Positions 34,056 to 42,788 of a stretch of DNA of 49,294 nucleotides are shown one piece after another. Source of the stretch: Collinsella sp. (GTDB lineage: Bacteria > Actinomycetota > Coriobacteriia > Coriobacteriales > Coriobacteriaceae); NCBI GenBank assembly GCA_019414205.1, contig DXML01000010.1:1-49294 (forward strand), read 5' to 3'. Within the stretch, counting starts at the first letter, position 1. Each line of letters starts with the position of its first letter. Made by a program: the position numbers and the translations under genes. Under the pieces are notes generated by a model. The model worked only from the letters and a program-made list of their open reading frames with translations, made no database searches and had not been told where the DNA came from.

Positions 34056-34739
34056 TTAAGCCTGAGCGACGACCTTCTGCCAGTCAGCCTCAAAAGAGGC
34101 GAGGCCCTGGTCGGTCAGCGGGTGATGCAGGCACTTCTTGAGAGCGGCCATGGGCACGGTCGCGATGTCGGCACCAAGAAGAGCCGCCTGGGTCACGTGG
34201 TTGGGCGTGCGGACCGAAGCGGTGATGATCTCGACGGCGTCGTCGACGTTCTTGCCGGTCCAGTCATAGTTCTTGATGCATGTCACGACATTGTCGAGCT
34301 GCGAGATGCCGTCCTCGGCGATGTCGTCAAAGCGGCCGACAAACGGGCTGATGTAGCGGGCACCGGCGTTGGCGGCCATGAGGGCCTGCGTCGGCGAGAA
34401 AACAAGCGTCATGTTGACGCGCACGCCCGCATCGGCCAGGGCGCGGCAGGCGGCGAGGCCGGCCTCGCACACGGGAAGCTTGACCACGATGTTGGGAGCC
34501 AGGGCGGCAAGACGCTTGCCCTCCTCGATCATGCCCTCGGCAGTGGTCGCGGTGGACTCAGCAGACACGGGCAGGCCCTCGCAGAGCTCGGCAATCTTGA
34601 GCATATGGGGCTCAAAGTCGGCGAGCTTGCCGCCGGTCTTGGCGTACAGGGACGGGTTGGTGGTGACGCCGGCAAGGCAGCCCCAGCTCTTGGCCTCGGC
34701 GATCTCGTCAAGGTTGGCGGTATCGATAAAGAACTTCAT
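34056..34739 (-). CDS. FSA/TalC-type transaldolase (fructose-6-phosphate aldolase family)
   Basis: This class I aldolase of the small transaldolase family has 227 residues. It begins MKFFIDTANLDEI, has TTNPSL (about 25-30) and the Schiff-base Lys in NIVVKLPV (about 84-91), and then VNMTLVFSPTQALMAANAGA and ISPFVGRFDD. Family members act either as transaldolase or as an aldolase that cleaves fructose 6-phosphate to dihydroxyacetone and glyceraldehyde 3-phosphate. The sequence alone does not settle which. ATG 34739 has AAGGAG eight bases upstream. Two hairpins lie between it and the upstream GatZ-like gene. Confidence 0.93.
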   Translation of the reverse strand: MKFFIDTANLDEIAEAKSWGCLAGVTTNPSLYAKTGGKLADFEPHMLKIAELCEGLPVSAESTATTAEGMIEEGKRLAALAPNIVVKLPVCEAGLAACRALADAGVRVNMTLVFSPTQALMAANAGARYISPFVGRFDDIAEDGISQLDNVVTCIKNYDWTGKNVDDAVEIITASVRTPNHVTQAALLGADIATVPMAALKKCLHHPLTDQGLASFEADWQKVVAQA

Positions 34740-34771
34740 GGTGCAAACTCCTTCTAAGGAATCCAAAACTC

Positions 34772-34801
34772 AAAAAATAGAACAAAGGGGATGTCCCTTT
34801 G
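34772..34801 (-). terminator. Terminator-like hairpin inside the sugar operon (GatZ-transaldolase gap)
   Basis: On the minus strand CAAAGGG/CCCTTTG (34795-34801 with 34783-34789) is followed by TTCTATTTTTTG. A second, stronger hairpin (34810-34821 with 34828-34839, GCCGGGCCTGGG) precedes it. Together they could attenuate the downstream four genes or mark processed mRNA ends. Confidence 0.6.
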
Positions 34802-34858
34802 TCCTATGTGCCGGGCCTGGGACATGCCCCAGGCCCGGCGTCGTGTAGGAAAAGCTAC

Positions 34859-36127
34859 TTAGAGAGCCTTCTCGATGCGGCTCGTGACGCCCTTGAGGTT
34901 AAGACCGACGACGTACTGCTTGATCGGGCGCTTGATGTGCTCGATCACAAAGCGCTTGCCGTCAATGTCCTGGGCAGCGAGGTTGCGATAGAGCTTCTCG
35001 ACCTGCTCCTTGACCTCGGGATCGTTGAACGCGTAGTGGCCGGAGACATCCAGAATCTTCAGGCTGAGCTCGTCGTCAGCCAGGATGTCGTCAACCTGCA
35101 GGTTAACGTCATCGCCGGTCATCCACTTGCGCCAACGCTCGGTCTTGATAGCCTTGACCAGCAGCGTGTGATACAGGTCGGAGGGATCGTCGCACAGGCC
35201 GTTGTCGACCAGAATCTGCTCGGTAGCGCAGAGCTTGAGGTAAGCGCGGGTCTCCTCGGTGCCGTACTGAGGGGCAACATTGGAGGCCGTCACGTGAGCC
35301 GGGATGTGCTCGAGCAGCGTCGCGTCATCCAGGTAGTCGGCGTTGTGCTCCTTCAGGCCCACGCCATAGCGCTTGGCCATGTCGGCGAGCTCGCGGGCAT
35401 TCTTAAAGTTGTAATGACCGACCTGCTCTGTCCAACGGGTGAGCGTGCCGGTCTGGCCGACGATAAAGGTGGGCATGGGGCAGCCGCGCTTCTCGAGCTC
35501 GGGCTGCAGCTGAGAAATGAACTCCTCGTACTTATCGGTGGAGGTCAGACCGCCATTGGTCTCCTCGGTACCGACCTCATAGGCGACCTCGGGCAGGTTA
35601 TGCTCGCGGCGGTACTGCTCAAGGTAATCGATCAGGTCGATCGTGCGGCGAAGCACAACGTCGAGCGGAATAACCTTGCCGATCTGATAGGGGTCCTTGG
35701 TGGGGTCGACCATCAGCAGGTCAAAGCCTGCCTCCATGTCGGCGACGAAGGACTTGCGGGCGAGCTCCATGGCCTCGTCCTCGGGCAGGTGGGCGTTACG
35801 CTCCTCGTCGCGCTGCCACGGACCGCCATGATCGCGGCACAGGTAGTACGGACCGGTGTAACCCACCTCGTCGGCAACCTTCTTGATGTCGGCAGCAAAG
35901 CGCTTCTGGTCCCAACCGTTGACGTAGCCGGCGCCCATCTCGTCCATATCGACCTGGTTGCGGCTGGCGATAAACATGGGCGGGAAATCCTCGTCCTTGG
36001 CCAGCTCGAACACGGCCTGAATCAGGTTGGGGCTCATGGGGCCAATGCCGACCATGGTTGCGTGATCGCCGCTATCCTGCAGCTTGAGCATGCCCTGAAC
36101 GGCCTGGCGGATGGTGAGGTTGGACAT
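34859..36127 (-). CDS. GatZ/KbaZ-like protein (class II tagatose-bisphosphate aldolase non-catalytic subunit family)
   Basis: This 422-residue protein is of the GatZ/KbaZ family, originally known as the stabilising partner of the GatY/KbaY aldolase. Features include PMFIASRNQVDMDEMGAGYV (about 49-68), LCRDHGGPWQ (about 96-105), LLMVDPTKDP and the YEVGTEETNGG region (about 187-197), with conserved His, Asp and Glu in a TIM-barrel setting. No GatY partner is in the operon. Other members of the family have been reported to act alone as hexulose (phosphate) 4-epimerases, so conversion of a tagatose-type phosphate to fructose 6-phosphate is a reasonable hypothesis. ATG 36127 has AAGGAG six bases upstream. 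It lies 144 bases after EIIBC. Confidence 0.85.
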   Translation of the reverse strand: MSNLTIRQAVQGMLKLQDSGDHATMVGIGPMSPNLIQAVFELAKDEDFPPMFIASRNQVDMDEMGAGYVNGWDQKRFAADIKKVADEVGYTGPYYLCRDHGGPWQRDEERNAHLPEDEAMELARKSFVADMEAGFDLLMVDPTKDPYQIGKVIPLDVVLRRTIDLIDYLEQYRREHNLPEVAYEVGTEETNGGLTSTDKYEEFISQLQPELEKRGCPMPTFIVGQTGTLTRWTEQVGHYNFKNARELADMAKRYGVGLKEHNADYLDDATLLEHIPAHVTASNVAPQYGTEETRAYLKLCATEQILVDNGLCDDPSDLYHTLLVKAIKTERWRKWMTGDDVNLQVDDILADDELSLKILDVSGHYAFNDPEVKEQVEKLYRNLAAQDIDGKRFVIEHIKRPIKQYVVGLNLKGVTSRIEKAL

Positions 36128-36196
36128 TTTGTTCTCCTTCTCCAGAGGATTTTTGACAAAAGTTCCCTGGGACCCAGATGTGGGCCCTATCAGTAC

Positions 36197-36257
36197 GGAT
36201 GGATTTTGTTGTGTAGGGGCGGTTGTGCGGAGTCAAATCCATCCCTCCGCACAACCG
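36197..36257 (-). promoter_or_regulatory. Possible RNA pseudoknot between EIIBC and GatZ-like genes
   Basis: Stem A pairs CGGTTGTGCGGA (36220-36231) with 36246-36257, 12 bp perfect. Its 14-base loop contains CAAATCCATCC (36234-36244), which pairs with GGATGGATTTTG (36197-36208) with one bulge. The interleaved stems form an H-type pseudoknot in the operon mRNA, or two exclusive folds. Confidence 0.5.
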
Positions 36258-36271
36258 GAGTCCTTAAAGGT

Positions 36272-37744
36272 TTACTTGGCCTGCTTGTCGAGCGTGGGCT
36301 TCATGGCAATCAGGATAGCAGCGGCGACCACGGAGCCAATCACGATGTCCAAGCAGAACAGCGCGACGTTGTTGGTGGCAAGGGCGACGATAAAGCCACC
36401 GTGCGGGACGTAGCAGTCGATGCCCTGGAACGCGGCAAGCGCCGCACCCACGGCAGAGCCGATGCAAATGCCGGGAAGGGTGTGACCGAGGTCCTTGACC
36501 GCGAAGGGGATAGCGCCCTCGGTAATACCGATGCAGCCCATGAACAGCGCGGAGATGCCCATCTGACGGTCGGCGTCATCGAACTTGTTCTTGGCGATGA
36601 GTGCAGCGAGGCCACAGGCGATCGGGGGAACTGCGACGGCGACGCGGAACATACCATTAGGACCGTAGATGCCGGAGGCCATGATGTCCATGGTGAAGGT
36701 CGAGGCGGTCTTGTTGATGGGGCCACCCATATCGAAGGCGGTCATAACGCCAATGACCAGGCCCAGGACAACCGCGGAACCGCCCTGCAGGCTGCCGAGC
36801 ACGCCGGTAAGCCAGTCCATCACAAAGCCAAGCGGCGTGGCCAGAATGTAGATATAGGCCATACCCAGGACAAGCGAGGTCAGAATCGGGATGATCAGGA
36901 TGGGCATGATGGTCTGGATGGTGTTGTTGACCTTCCAGGTCTTCATCCAGCGGACAAAGTAGCCGCAGATGACCGCCATAATCATGGCGCCCAAGAAGCC
37001 CGTCGAAACGCTGTTGCCGTTAGGGGTAACGACCGCGTTGTTGACCAGGTAGCCCAGGACAAAACCGGGGGCGAGCGCGGGCTTGCCGGCCATCGAGTAG
37101 GAGATGTATGCCGCAAGCACCGGGATCATCATGGAGATGCCGGCCATACCGATGGTGTTAAGGCTCACCATCAGCGGGTTCGTAACCTCCATGCCATTGG
37201 CGCCGGCGGTGCCGGATGCCAGCGAGAAGGCAAGGAACACGCCGCCGATAACGACAATGGGGATAAAATAGGAAACGCCGGTATTGAATGCATTGAGCAG
37301 CGTCTTGCCAGGATCGGCAAAGATGGACTGCTTGGACGCCGGTGTCGGGGCCTGCGGGGCAGCGGAGACGGCCTTCTTCTCTGCCTTGGCCTCGGCCTTG
37401 GGCGCGTCAACGGAGCCGCCCGTCGCCTTGATGATCTCAACAGCCTGGTCGATGATCTTTACCGGATCGGCGATTACATCCGAGGTACCGACCTTCAGGA
37501 ACTTGCCCTCGGCCATCTTCTGCTCAAAACGGTCCTCATTCTCGACACCCACGTCGACGGACTCGAGCACCAGGTCGGCGGAATCCACGTCTTCCTGCGT
37601 CAGCTCGTTCTCGATGCCCAGACCACCCTGAGCCTCGACTTTGCACTCGATGCCACGGGCGGCGCATTCATCTTGAATCGCCTTCTGGGCCATATACGTG
37701 TGGGCAATACCCACGGTACAGGCGGCAACGCCTACGATCTTCAT
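36272..37744 (-). CDS. PTS fructose-type EIIBC component
   Basis: This membrane sugar permease of 490 residues phosphorylates its sugar on import. The N-terminal EIIB domain (1-100) starts MKIVGVAACTVGIAHTYMAQ with the phospho-Cys at about 9. An Ala/Lys/Glu linker spans 115-145. The EIIC domain (about 150-480) has eight or more membrane segments and the family motifs GMAGISMMIPVLAAYI, GFLGAMIMAV and FMGCIGITEGAIPFAV (about 408-423), with Glu in the substrate site. It is the first gene of the operon and divergent from a LacI regulator. The cognate EIIA is at 31758. Fructose-like specificity is expected of the family, but tagatose or another ketose is possible given the operon. ATG 37744 has GAGGGA upstream. 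Confidence 0.94.
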   Translation of the reverse strand: MKIVGVAACTVGIAHTYMAQKAIQDECAARGIECKVEAQGGLGIENELTQEDVDSADLVLESVDVGVENEDRFEQKMAEGKFLKVGTSDVIADPVKIIDQAVEIIKATGGSVDAPKAEAKAEKKAVSAAPQAPTPASKQSIFADPGKTLLNAFNTGVSYFIPIVVIGGVFLAFSLASGTAGANGMEVTNPLMVSLNTIGMAGISMMIPVLAAYISYSMAGKPALAPGFVLGYLVNNAVVTPNGNSVSTGFLGAMIMAVICGYFVRWMKTWKVNNTIQTIMPILIIPILTSLVLGMAYIYILATPLGFVMDWLTGVLGSLQGGSAVVLGLVIGVMTAFDMGGPINKTASTFTMDIMASGIYGPNGMFRVAVAVPPIACGLAALIAKNKFDDADRQMGISALFMGCIGITEGAIPFAVKDLGHTLPGICIGSAVGAALAAFQGIDCYVPHGGFIVALATNNVALFCLDIVIGSVVAAAILIAMKPTLDKQAK

Positions 37745-38159
37745 TGCTTCCCTCTTTTCATAGAGTTGCGTGCGCAAGACACCGTTTGCGGAGGCCTCCG
37801 GAGCATCCCCTGCCGTTTGGACTTGCTGTCTTTTCGACAAGACCAATATAGGGTGCTGGCATTGATAAAACTAGCTCAATTCGGTAAACGCGCAGGTCAG
37901 GGTATTAGTTATGCGATTTAGTTATGCGTTTAACCAAAAATGAATCCTGCGATTTTACCCTCGATTTCAAAAGTCAAGAAGTATTTGATTTTCTCGGTAG
38001 ACGGCAGATGCGCATGCCGGTCACAAATTTCGACCCCACCCGTATAACGCATTTGTTGCATACTCATATGAAAGGAAAGGGTCGCTCACCGAAGCGCATC
38101 CCACACCAAGACTCAAAGTCATCATGTTGGAAAATGCTCATCTGTCGGAAGGAGTCGCT
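37745..38159. promoter_or_regulatory. Divergent control region, sugar operon versus LacI gene
   Basis: This 415-bp region holds promoters for both directions. An 11-base direct repeat TTAGTTATGCG occurs at 37905-37915 and 37918-37928 (period 13). GGTAAACGC (37883-37891) and GCGTTTAACC (37926-37935) form an inverted pair around it, suitable for a LacI-type dimer or loop. A TATATT -10 candidate faces the PTS gene near 37850. No gene is present. Confidence 0.5.
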
Positions 38160-39170
38160 GTGGCAAAACAGCGCGTTACGATCGCAGACGTCGCTCGAGA
38201 GGCGGGAACCTCGACAGCAAGCGTCTCGTATTACCTCAACGACAAACGAGACAAGCTCAGCGACAAGACGCAGGCAAAGATCGCGCGCGTTATAAAGGAG
38301 CTGGGGTACGTCCCCAACGCGCAGGCACAAACGCTCACCGGCAAACAGACCCACGTCATCGCCATCATCATCTTGGATAACACCAACAAGTGGGCGGGCC
38401 TCGTCCTCAACGGCATGGAGCAGGTCATGCTCCCCGCGGGCTACCAAACGGTCGTTTGCACCAGCAACTTTAACCCCGAGACCGAGCTCATGTATGTCGT
38501 CAAGATGCTCTCGCTGGGCGTCGATGGCTTTATCATCCAGCCCACGGCAAACTTCAAGGCCGTTCATGACCGCATCAAGCGCGCCGGCAAGCCCGTCGTC
38601 TTTTTCGATGCGGCCATCTATAGCCCAGGTACCAGCTGGATTAAAACCAACCTTTACGACGGTGTGTACAACGCCACGCAGGCACTCCTCGACGCCGGCT
38701 ACGAGGACTTTTTCTCCATTGCCGCCAACATGACCGAGATGCGCACCCGCATGGAACGTTTTCAGGGGTATGCCGAGGCACTGGCAGCGAACGGGCAGCT
38801 CTACAAAGCGATTCCCATCGACCACAACAAGCCGTCGGTCGGTGAGCTTACCGAGTACTTTAAATACAAGTTCAACCCCGCCAAGCGAACCCTTATCTTC
38901 GTGCAAAATCAGTGGGCACTTCCCCGTATCTACAAGGCCCTCCAGCCCATGGCCCATCTACTTCCGCAGCAAATCGGTCTTTTGGGACTCAACTGCGAAG
39001 ACTGGACCAACCTCACCACGCCGACCGTCTCCACGATCATTGAGCCCGTCGACCAGGAAGGCAGGGAGGCGGCCGAGATGCTGCTCGCCTTGCTTGATGG
39101 CAGCAGCAAACCCGGCGAGCAGCGCATTCTCGAGTGCAAGCTCAACTGGCTCGACTCCACCTCGATCTAG
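38160..39170 (+). CDS. LacI-family regulator of the sugar operon
   Basis: This regulator of 336 residues has HTH and hinge at 1-60: VTIADVAREAGTSTASVSYY, then LNDKRDKLSDKTQAKIARVI and LGYVPNAQAQTLTGKQ. A ligand-binding domain (62-330) follows. GTG 38160 is chosen because AAGGAG lies five bases upstream and the HTH then starts at the usual distance; ATG 38124 is in frame but lacks a ribosome binding site. Its divergent position next to EIIBC makes it the likely local repressor, with a phosphosugar or sugar as effector. SYYLN in place of the common SRVLN changes the base-contacting residues of the recognition helix. Confidence 0.9.
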   Translation: MAKQRVTIADVAREAGTSTASVSYYLNDKRDKLSDKTQAKIARVIKELGYVPNAQAQTLTGKQTHVIAIIILDNTNKWAGLVLNGMEQVMLPAGYQTVVCTSNFNPETELMYVVKMLSLGVDGFIIQPTANFKAVHDRIKRAGKPVVFFDAAIYSPGTSWIKTNLYDGVYNATQALLDAGYEDFFSIAANMTEMRTRMERFQGYAEALAANGQLYKAIPIDHNKPSVGELTEYFKYKFNPAKRTLIFVQNQWALPRIYKALQPMAHLLPQQIGLLGLNCEDWTNLTTPTVSTIIEPVDQEGREAAEMLLALLDGSSKPGEQRILECKLNWLDSTSI

Positions 39171-39289
39171 CCCGCGGGACAAATGAATCAGTAGCGTTTG
39201 TCTCAAATCTTAAGTATTTGTTCGACAGAACGGCCCTTGCCGGCTCCTGCTAGACTGGTAGATTCCCAACCGTCCATCCAGGAGCCTCA

Positions 39290-40273
39290 ATGTCGCGCAA
39301 GCCCGCCTACAAGCAAGCACTTTCCATCGGCACCGCCGTGGTGCTGGGGTTTGCGCTGTTTACGGGATCGCTCGACGGAGCGCCCAAGTTGCTGTCGCCG
39401 CAAGGCGATGAGCAGGCGGCGGCTCTGGCCGAAAAACAAAACGAGAGTCCCAGCCGCACCGACGACGAGGCAGACCTGGTCGCTCGGCTCGAATCGGGAA
39501 CGGCGAGCGCGGCGGACCCTCAAAACAGCCAGGACTCTGGCGATGGCTCCGATTCCGCCGCGACCGACACCGATGACGACGTTTCCGCGGGCAGTGCCGC
39601 CACCCCCATCGACGAGGTCGAAAACCCCGACCTCAACCGCGCCCGCGGCGTTTATCTCAGCAGCATTCCCGACTACGCCGGCAACCCCTACGTTGCCCTT
39701 CGCGCCGACAGCACGCACCCGCTCGGCACGCCGTCATTCACACTCGATGAATACGGTCGCGCCACCGAAGAGGGCTGCTTTAAGAAATTCTCCAAGCTCG
39801 ACAGCCTGGGTCGCACTCGCAAGGCGCTCGCCTGTGTAGGCCCCGAGTCGCTCGGACAGGGAAAGCGCGGCGATATCTCGCGCATCCATCCTGCCGGTTG
39901 GCACCAGCAGCGCTACGACTTTATTCCGGGCCAGAGCCTCTACAACCGCTGCCACCTTATCGCCTGGTCGCTCTGCGGCGAAAACGCCAACCGCAAGAAT
40001 CTCCTCACCGGCACGCGCTATCTCAACGAGACGGGCATGCTGCCGTTTGAAGAGCAGATTCTCAACTATATTCGCGATACGGGCAACCATGTGCTCTACC
40101 GCGTCACGCCTATGTATAACGAAGAGGAACTTGTCTGCCGTGGCATGCGCCTTGAGGCGCAATCGGTCGAGGACCACGGCAAGACCCTCTGCTTCCACGT
40201 ATATTGCTACAACCTGCAGCCGCACGTGCAGATCGACTACACCACCGGCCGCAATCAGGCCTCGGGAGACTAG
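39290..40273 (+). CDS. Secreted or membrane-anchored DNA/RNA non-specific endonuclease
   Basis: This extracellular nuclease has 327 residues. An N-terminal hydrophobic segment (about 10-28, LSIGTAVVLGFALFTGSL) acts as signal or anchor. An acidic, low-complexity linker follows (about 45-110, DSGDGSDSAATDTDDD region). The nuclease domain (about 130-320) contains YNRCHLIAWSLCGENANRKN, then LLTGTRYLNETGML. This is the beta-beta-alpha metal motif of the EndA/DNA-entry nuclease group, with the general-base His in RCH and the metal-binding Asn in KNL. Cys replaces the more usual Ser/Gly before His. It probably degrades extracellular nucleic acid. ATG 39290 has AGGAG upstream. The terminator at 40336-40368 is shared with the EF-G-like gene. 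Confidence 0.9.
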   Translation: MSRKPAYKQALSIGTAVVLGFALFTGSLDGAPKLLSPQGDEQAAALAEKQNESPSRTDDEADLVARLESGTASAADPQNSQDSGDGSDSAATDTDDDVSAGSAATPIDEVENPDLNRARGVYLSSIPDYAGNPYVALRADSTHPLGTPSFTLDEYGRATEEGCFKKFSKLDSLGRTRKALACVGPESLGQGKRGDISRIHPAGWHQQRYDFIPGQSLYNRCHLIAWSLCGENANRKNLLTGTRYLNETGMLPFEEQILNYIRDTGNHVLYRVTPMYNEEELVCRGMRLEAQSVEDHGKTLCFHVYCYNLQPHVQIDYTTGRNQASGD

Positions 40274-40335
40274 GACCGACCGCACCGCCCGTAACCCAAA
40301 AATGATTCGTTTTCCTCCGTCCCCATGGGATCAAA

Positions 40336-40368
40336 AAAGGCCGCCCTGGATTACCCAGGGCGGCCTTT
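40336..40368. terminator. Shared bidirectional terminator
   Basis: AAAGGCCGCCCTGG (40336-40349) pairs perfectly with 40355-40368. TTTTC lies on one side and AAAAAA on the other, so it can stop both the nuclease and the EF-G-like transcripts, which converge here. Confidence 0.88.
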
Positions 40369-40402
40369 TCGTCAGCGTCCACATTGCAGGCAACGCCACA
40401 CG

Positions 40403-42478
40403 CTACTTGGCGCGGCCCTCCTCATAGCGCTCGACCAGCTTGGCCTGAACGTCATAAGGCACCTGCTCGTAGCCGGCGGGCTTCATGGTAAAGTCACCCG
40501 TGCCGCGCGTGATAGAGCGCAGGCGCGTCGAGTAATCCGTCAGCTCGGCGAGAGGTGCCTGGGCGATGACCACGGTGTCGCCGCGTTCATCGGTCTCCAT
40601 GCCCGTCACGCGACCGCGCGATGCCGAGATGTCACCCATCACGGCGCCGGCGTAGCTCTCGGGAATAGTCACCGTGATTTCCTCGATGGGCTCCAGCACC
40701 ACCGGGTCGGCATCGGCGCATGCCTTGCGCAGGCCGATGCGAGCCGCCGCGCGGAACGCCATCTCGTTGGAGTCGACGCTGTGATACGAGCCGTCGTACA
40801 CAGCCACGCGAATGCCCGTGAGCGGGTAGCCGGCAATGATGCCGTCCTTCATGGTCTCCTGGACACCCTTGTCCACGGCGGGGATCAGCGAGCGCGGAAT
40901 GCGGCCGCCCACGACCTCATCCACAAACTCGTAGCCGTCGCTCGTGCCGTCGGGCCCAATAAGCGGCTCCACGCGCAGCCAGCAGTCGCCGTACTGACCG
41001 GCGCCACCGGTCTGCTTCTTGTGGCGACCCTGGGCGCTCGCCGTGCGGCGGATGGTCTCGCGATACGGAATGCGGATCGGCACGCTCTTGGCCACGACCT
41101 TGGTGCGATCCTCCAAACGGTTGAGCAGCACCGAAACCTGCGCCTCACCAACGGCGGAGATGATAGTCTGGCCCGTCTCCTCGTCACGATCGATGCTCAT
41201 GGTCGGATCAGCCTTGCACGCCTTCTCGATAAACGTATAGAGCTTCTCTTCGTCGCCACGGTTCTCGGCCTCGATGGCAATGCGGTACTGCGAGTTGGGG
41301 AACTTAAACGCCGCAGCCTCGACCTTACCGGTAATGGAGAGCGTGTCGCCAGTCTCGGCCGCCAGCTTGGGCGCCACGATGATGTCGCCGGCATAGGCGT
41401 GACCGACCTCGGTCATGTCGCGGCCGCACATCACATACAGGTGGGCCAGACGATCGCTCTTGCGGGTACGCGCGTTGATCAGCTCAAGACCCGGCTCAAG
41501 CGTACCCGTCAGCACCTTGATAAAGCTGATGCGACCCTGCTGCGGATCGGCCAGCGTCTTAAACACAAACGCCACCGGACGGTCATCGTCGCTCGAAATC
41601 TTGAGCGAATCACCGTCGATGAGCGGCATCTCGCCGTAGTCCGTCGGCGCCGGGAAGTACGTGGCGATGTCGTCCATCAGCGAGTTGACGCCCTGCTCCT
41701 TAATGCAATCGCCCGCAAAGACCGGCACAAAGATGCGCTCGGCAATCGCCTTCGACAGCAAGCCCTCAAGCTCCTCCTGCGTCAGCGTCTCCTCGCCTTC
41801 CAAGTACTTCATCATCAGTTCGTCGTCAGCCTCGGCCACCAGCTCGCACAGATGGTCATGGGCCTCCTCGGCCTGGGCACGATACTCCTCGGGAATCTCC
41901 GACTCAACGGCTTCGGCGCCGTTGCAATGGCGCGCCTTCATGCGCACCAGGTCGATGATGCCATCAAAGTCCTCGCCCTCGCCCCAGGGAAGGGTCACGG
42001 CACCCAGTCGCGTGCCAAAGCGCTCCTGCAGCAGGTCCATCGTGGTCGCAAAGCTGGCCTCGGAGCGCGACAGGCGGTTTACGAACACCGCACGCGCCAG
42101 ACGCAGGTCCTCGGCGGCATACCAGAGCTTAACCGTCGTAGGCTGTGGGCCGGCCTCGGCGTCGACCACAAACAGAGCCGTCTCGCAGACGCTCATCGCG
42201 GCAAAGGCGTCGCCGATAAAATCGGGGTAGCACGGGGCATCGAGCACATTGATGCGCGCGCCCTTCCAGTCGATCGGCGCGATGGTCGTCGAGATGGAAA
42301 ATGCACGCTTGACCTCTTCGGGGTCATAGTCGAGCGTGGGCTTGGTGCCGTCGTGGCCGCCCAGGCGGGCGGTCTTGCCGGAAAGGTGGAGCATGGCCTC
42401 GGCGAGTGAAGTCTTGCCCACCCCGCCTTGGCCTACGAGCACCACGTTCCTTACGTTACCGGTCTTGGGAGCACCCAT
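40403..42478 (-). CDS. Elongation factor G-like protein (FusA2 type)
   Basis: This translational GTPase paralogue of EF-G has 691 residues, with all five domains in order. The G motifs depart from true EF-G: G1 is GQGGVGKTS (about 16-24), G3 is DAPCYPDF (about 79-86) instead of DTPGHVDF, so the catalytic His is Tyr, and G4 is VNRLSR (about 132) instead of NKxD. Domain IV has GGRIPRSLIPAVDKGVQETM, domain V ISASRGRVTGMETDERGD. Such EF-G-like proteins are widespread in Actinobacteria with unclear roles (ribosome rescue or stress). A housekeeping fusA is expected elsewhere. ATG 42478 has AAGGAGG six bases upstream. Confidence 0.93.
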   Translation of the reverse strand: MGAPKTGNVRNVVLVGQGGVGKTSLAEAMLHLSGKTARLGGHDGTKPTLDYDPEEVKRAFSISTTIAPIDWKGARINVLDAPCYPDFIGDAFAAMSVCETALFVVDAEAGPQPTTVKLWYAAEDLRLARAVFVNRLSRSEASFATTMDLLQERFGTRLGAVTLPWGEGEDFDGIIDLVRMKARHCNGAEAVESEIPEEYRAQAEEAHDHLCELVAEADDELMMKYLEGEETLTQEELEGLLSKAIAERIFVPVFAGDCIKEQGVNSLMDDIATYFPAPTDYGEMPLIDGDSLKISSDDDRPVAFVFKTLADPQQGRISFIKVLTGTLEPGLELINARTRKSDRLAHLYVMCGRDMTEVGHAYAGDIIVAPKLAAETGDTLSITGKVEAAAFKFPNSQYRIAIEAENRGDEEKLYTFIEKACKADPTMSIDRDEETGQTIISAVGEAQVSVLLNRLEDRTKVVAKSVPIRIPYRETIRRTASAQGRHKKQTGGAGQYGDCWLRVEPLIGPDGTSDGYEFVDEVVGGRIPRSLIPAVDKGVQETMKDGIIAGYPLTGIRVAVYDGSYHSVDSNEMAFRAAARIGLRKACADADPVVLEPIEEITVTIPESYAGAVMGDISASRGRVTGMETDERGDTVVIAQAPLAELTDYSTRLRSITRGTGDFTMKPAGYEQVPYDVQAKLVERYEEGRAK

Positions 42479-42716
42479 GATGACCTCCTTGCAGGGCCGC
42501 GCGCAATGCGCGACGCCAACGGGGAGAGTTCGCGGTCGGTGCCATCCCGGGAGCAGCATGGTCGGCAGCCGAGCCGACTCACCCTCCAAATGTCCTATGC
42601 CACCACCCTACCCTCACGGGCGACCGTCCATGCATACCTTTCGGCGCACGTATGAATACAGGCGGCGAGAGGAAGAGACAAGCTTGTGAGGCGATTATTG
42701 AACCCCGTCGATGCAA

Positions 42717-42755
42717 ACAAAAAGCCGCCACAGACCGTAAGACCTGCGGCGGCTT
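42717..42755 (-). terminator. Terminator of the amino acid ABC operon
   Basis: AAGCCGCCACAG (42722-42733) pairs with CTGCGGCGGCTT (42744-42755), one mismatch. TTTTTG follows on the minus strand. Confidence 0.85.
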
Positions 42756-42788
42756 CGCCTTAATTAATAGTTGAGTAAATACCTGAGC

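Noticed and set aside
34799..37921. 1040-codon plus-strand open frame across the sugar operon
   Set aside because: It is the mirror frame of the GatZ-like and PTS genes, which have clear motifs, ribosome binding sites and operon structure on the minus strand.
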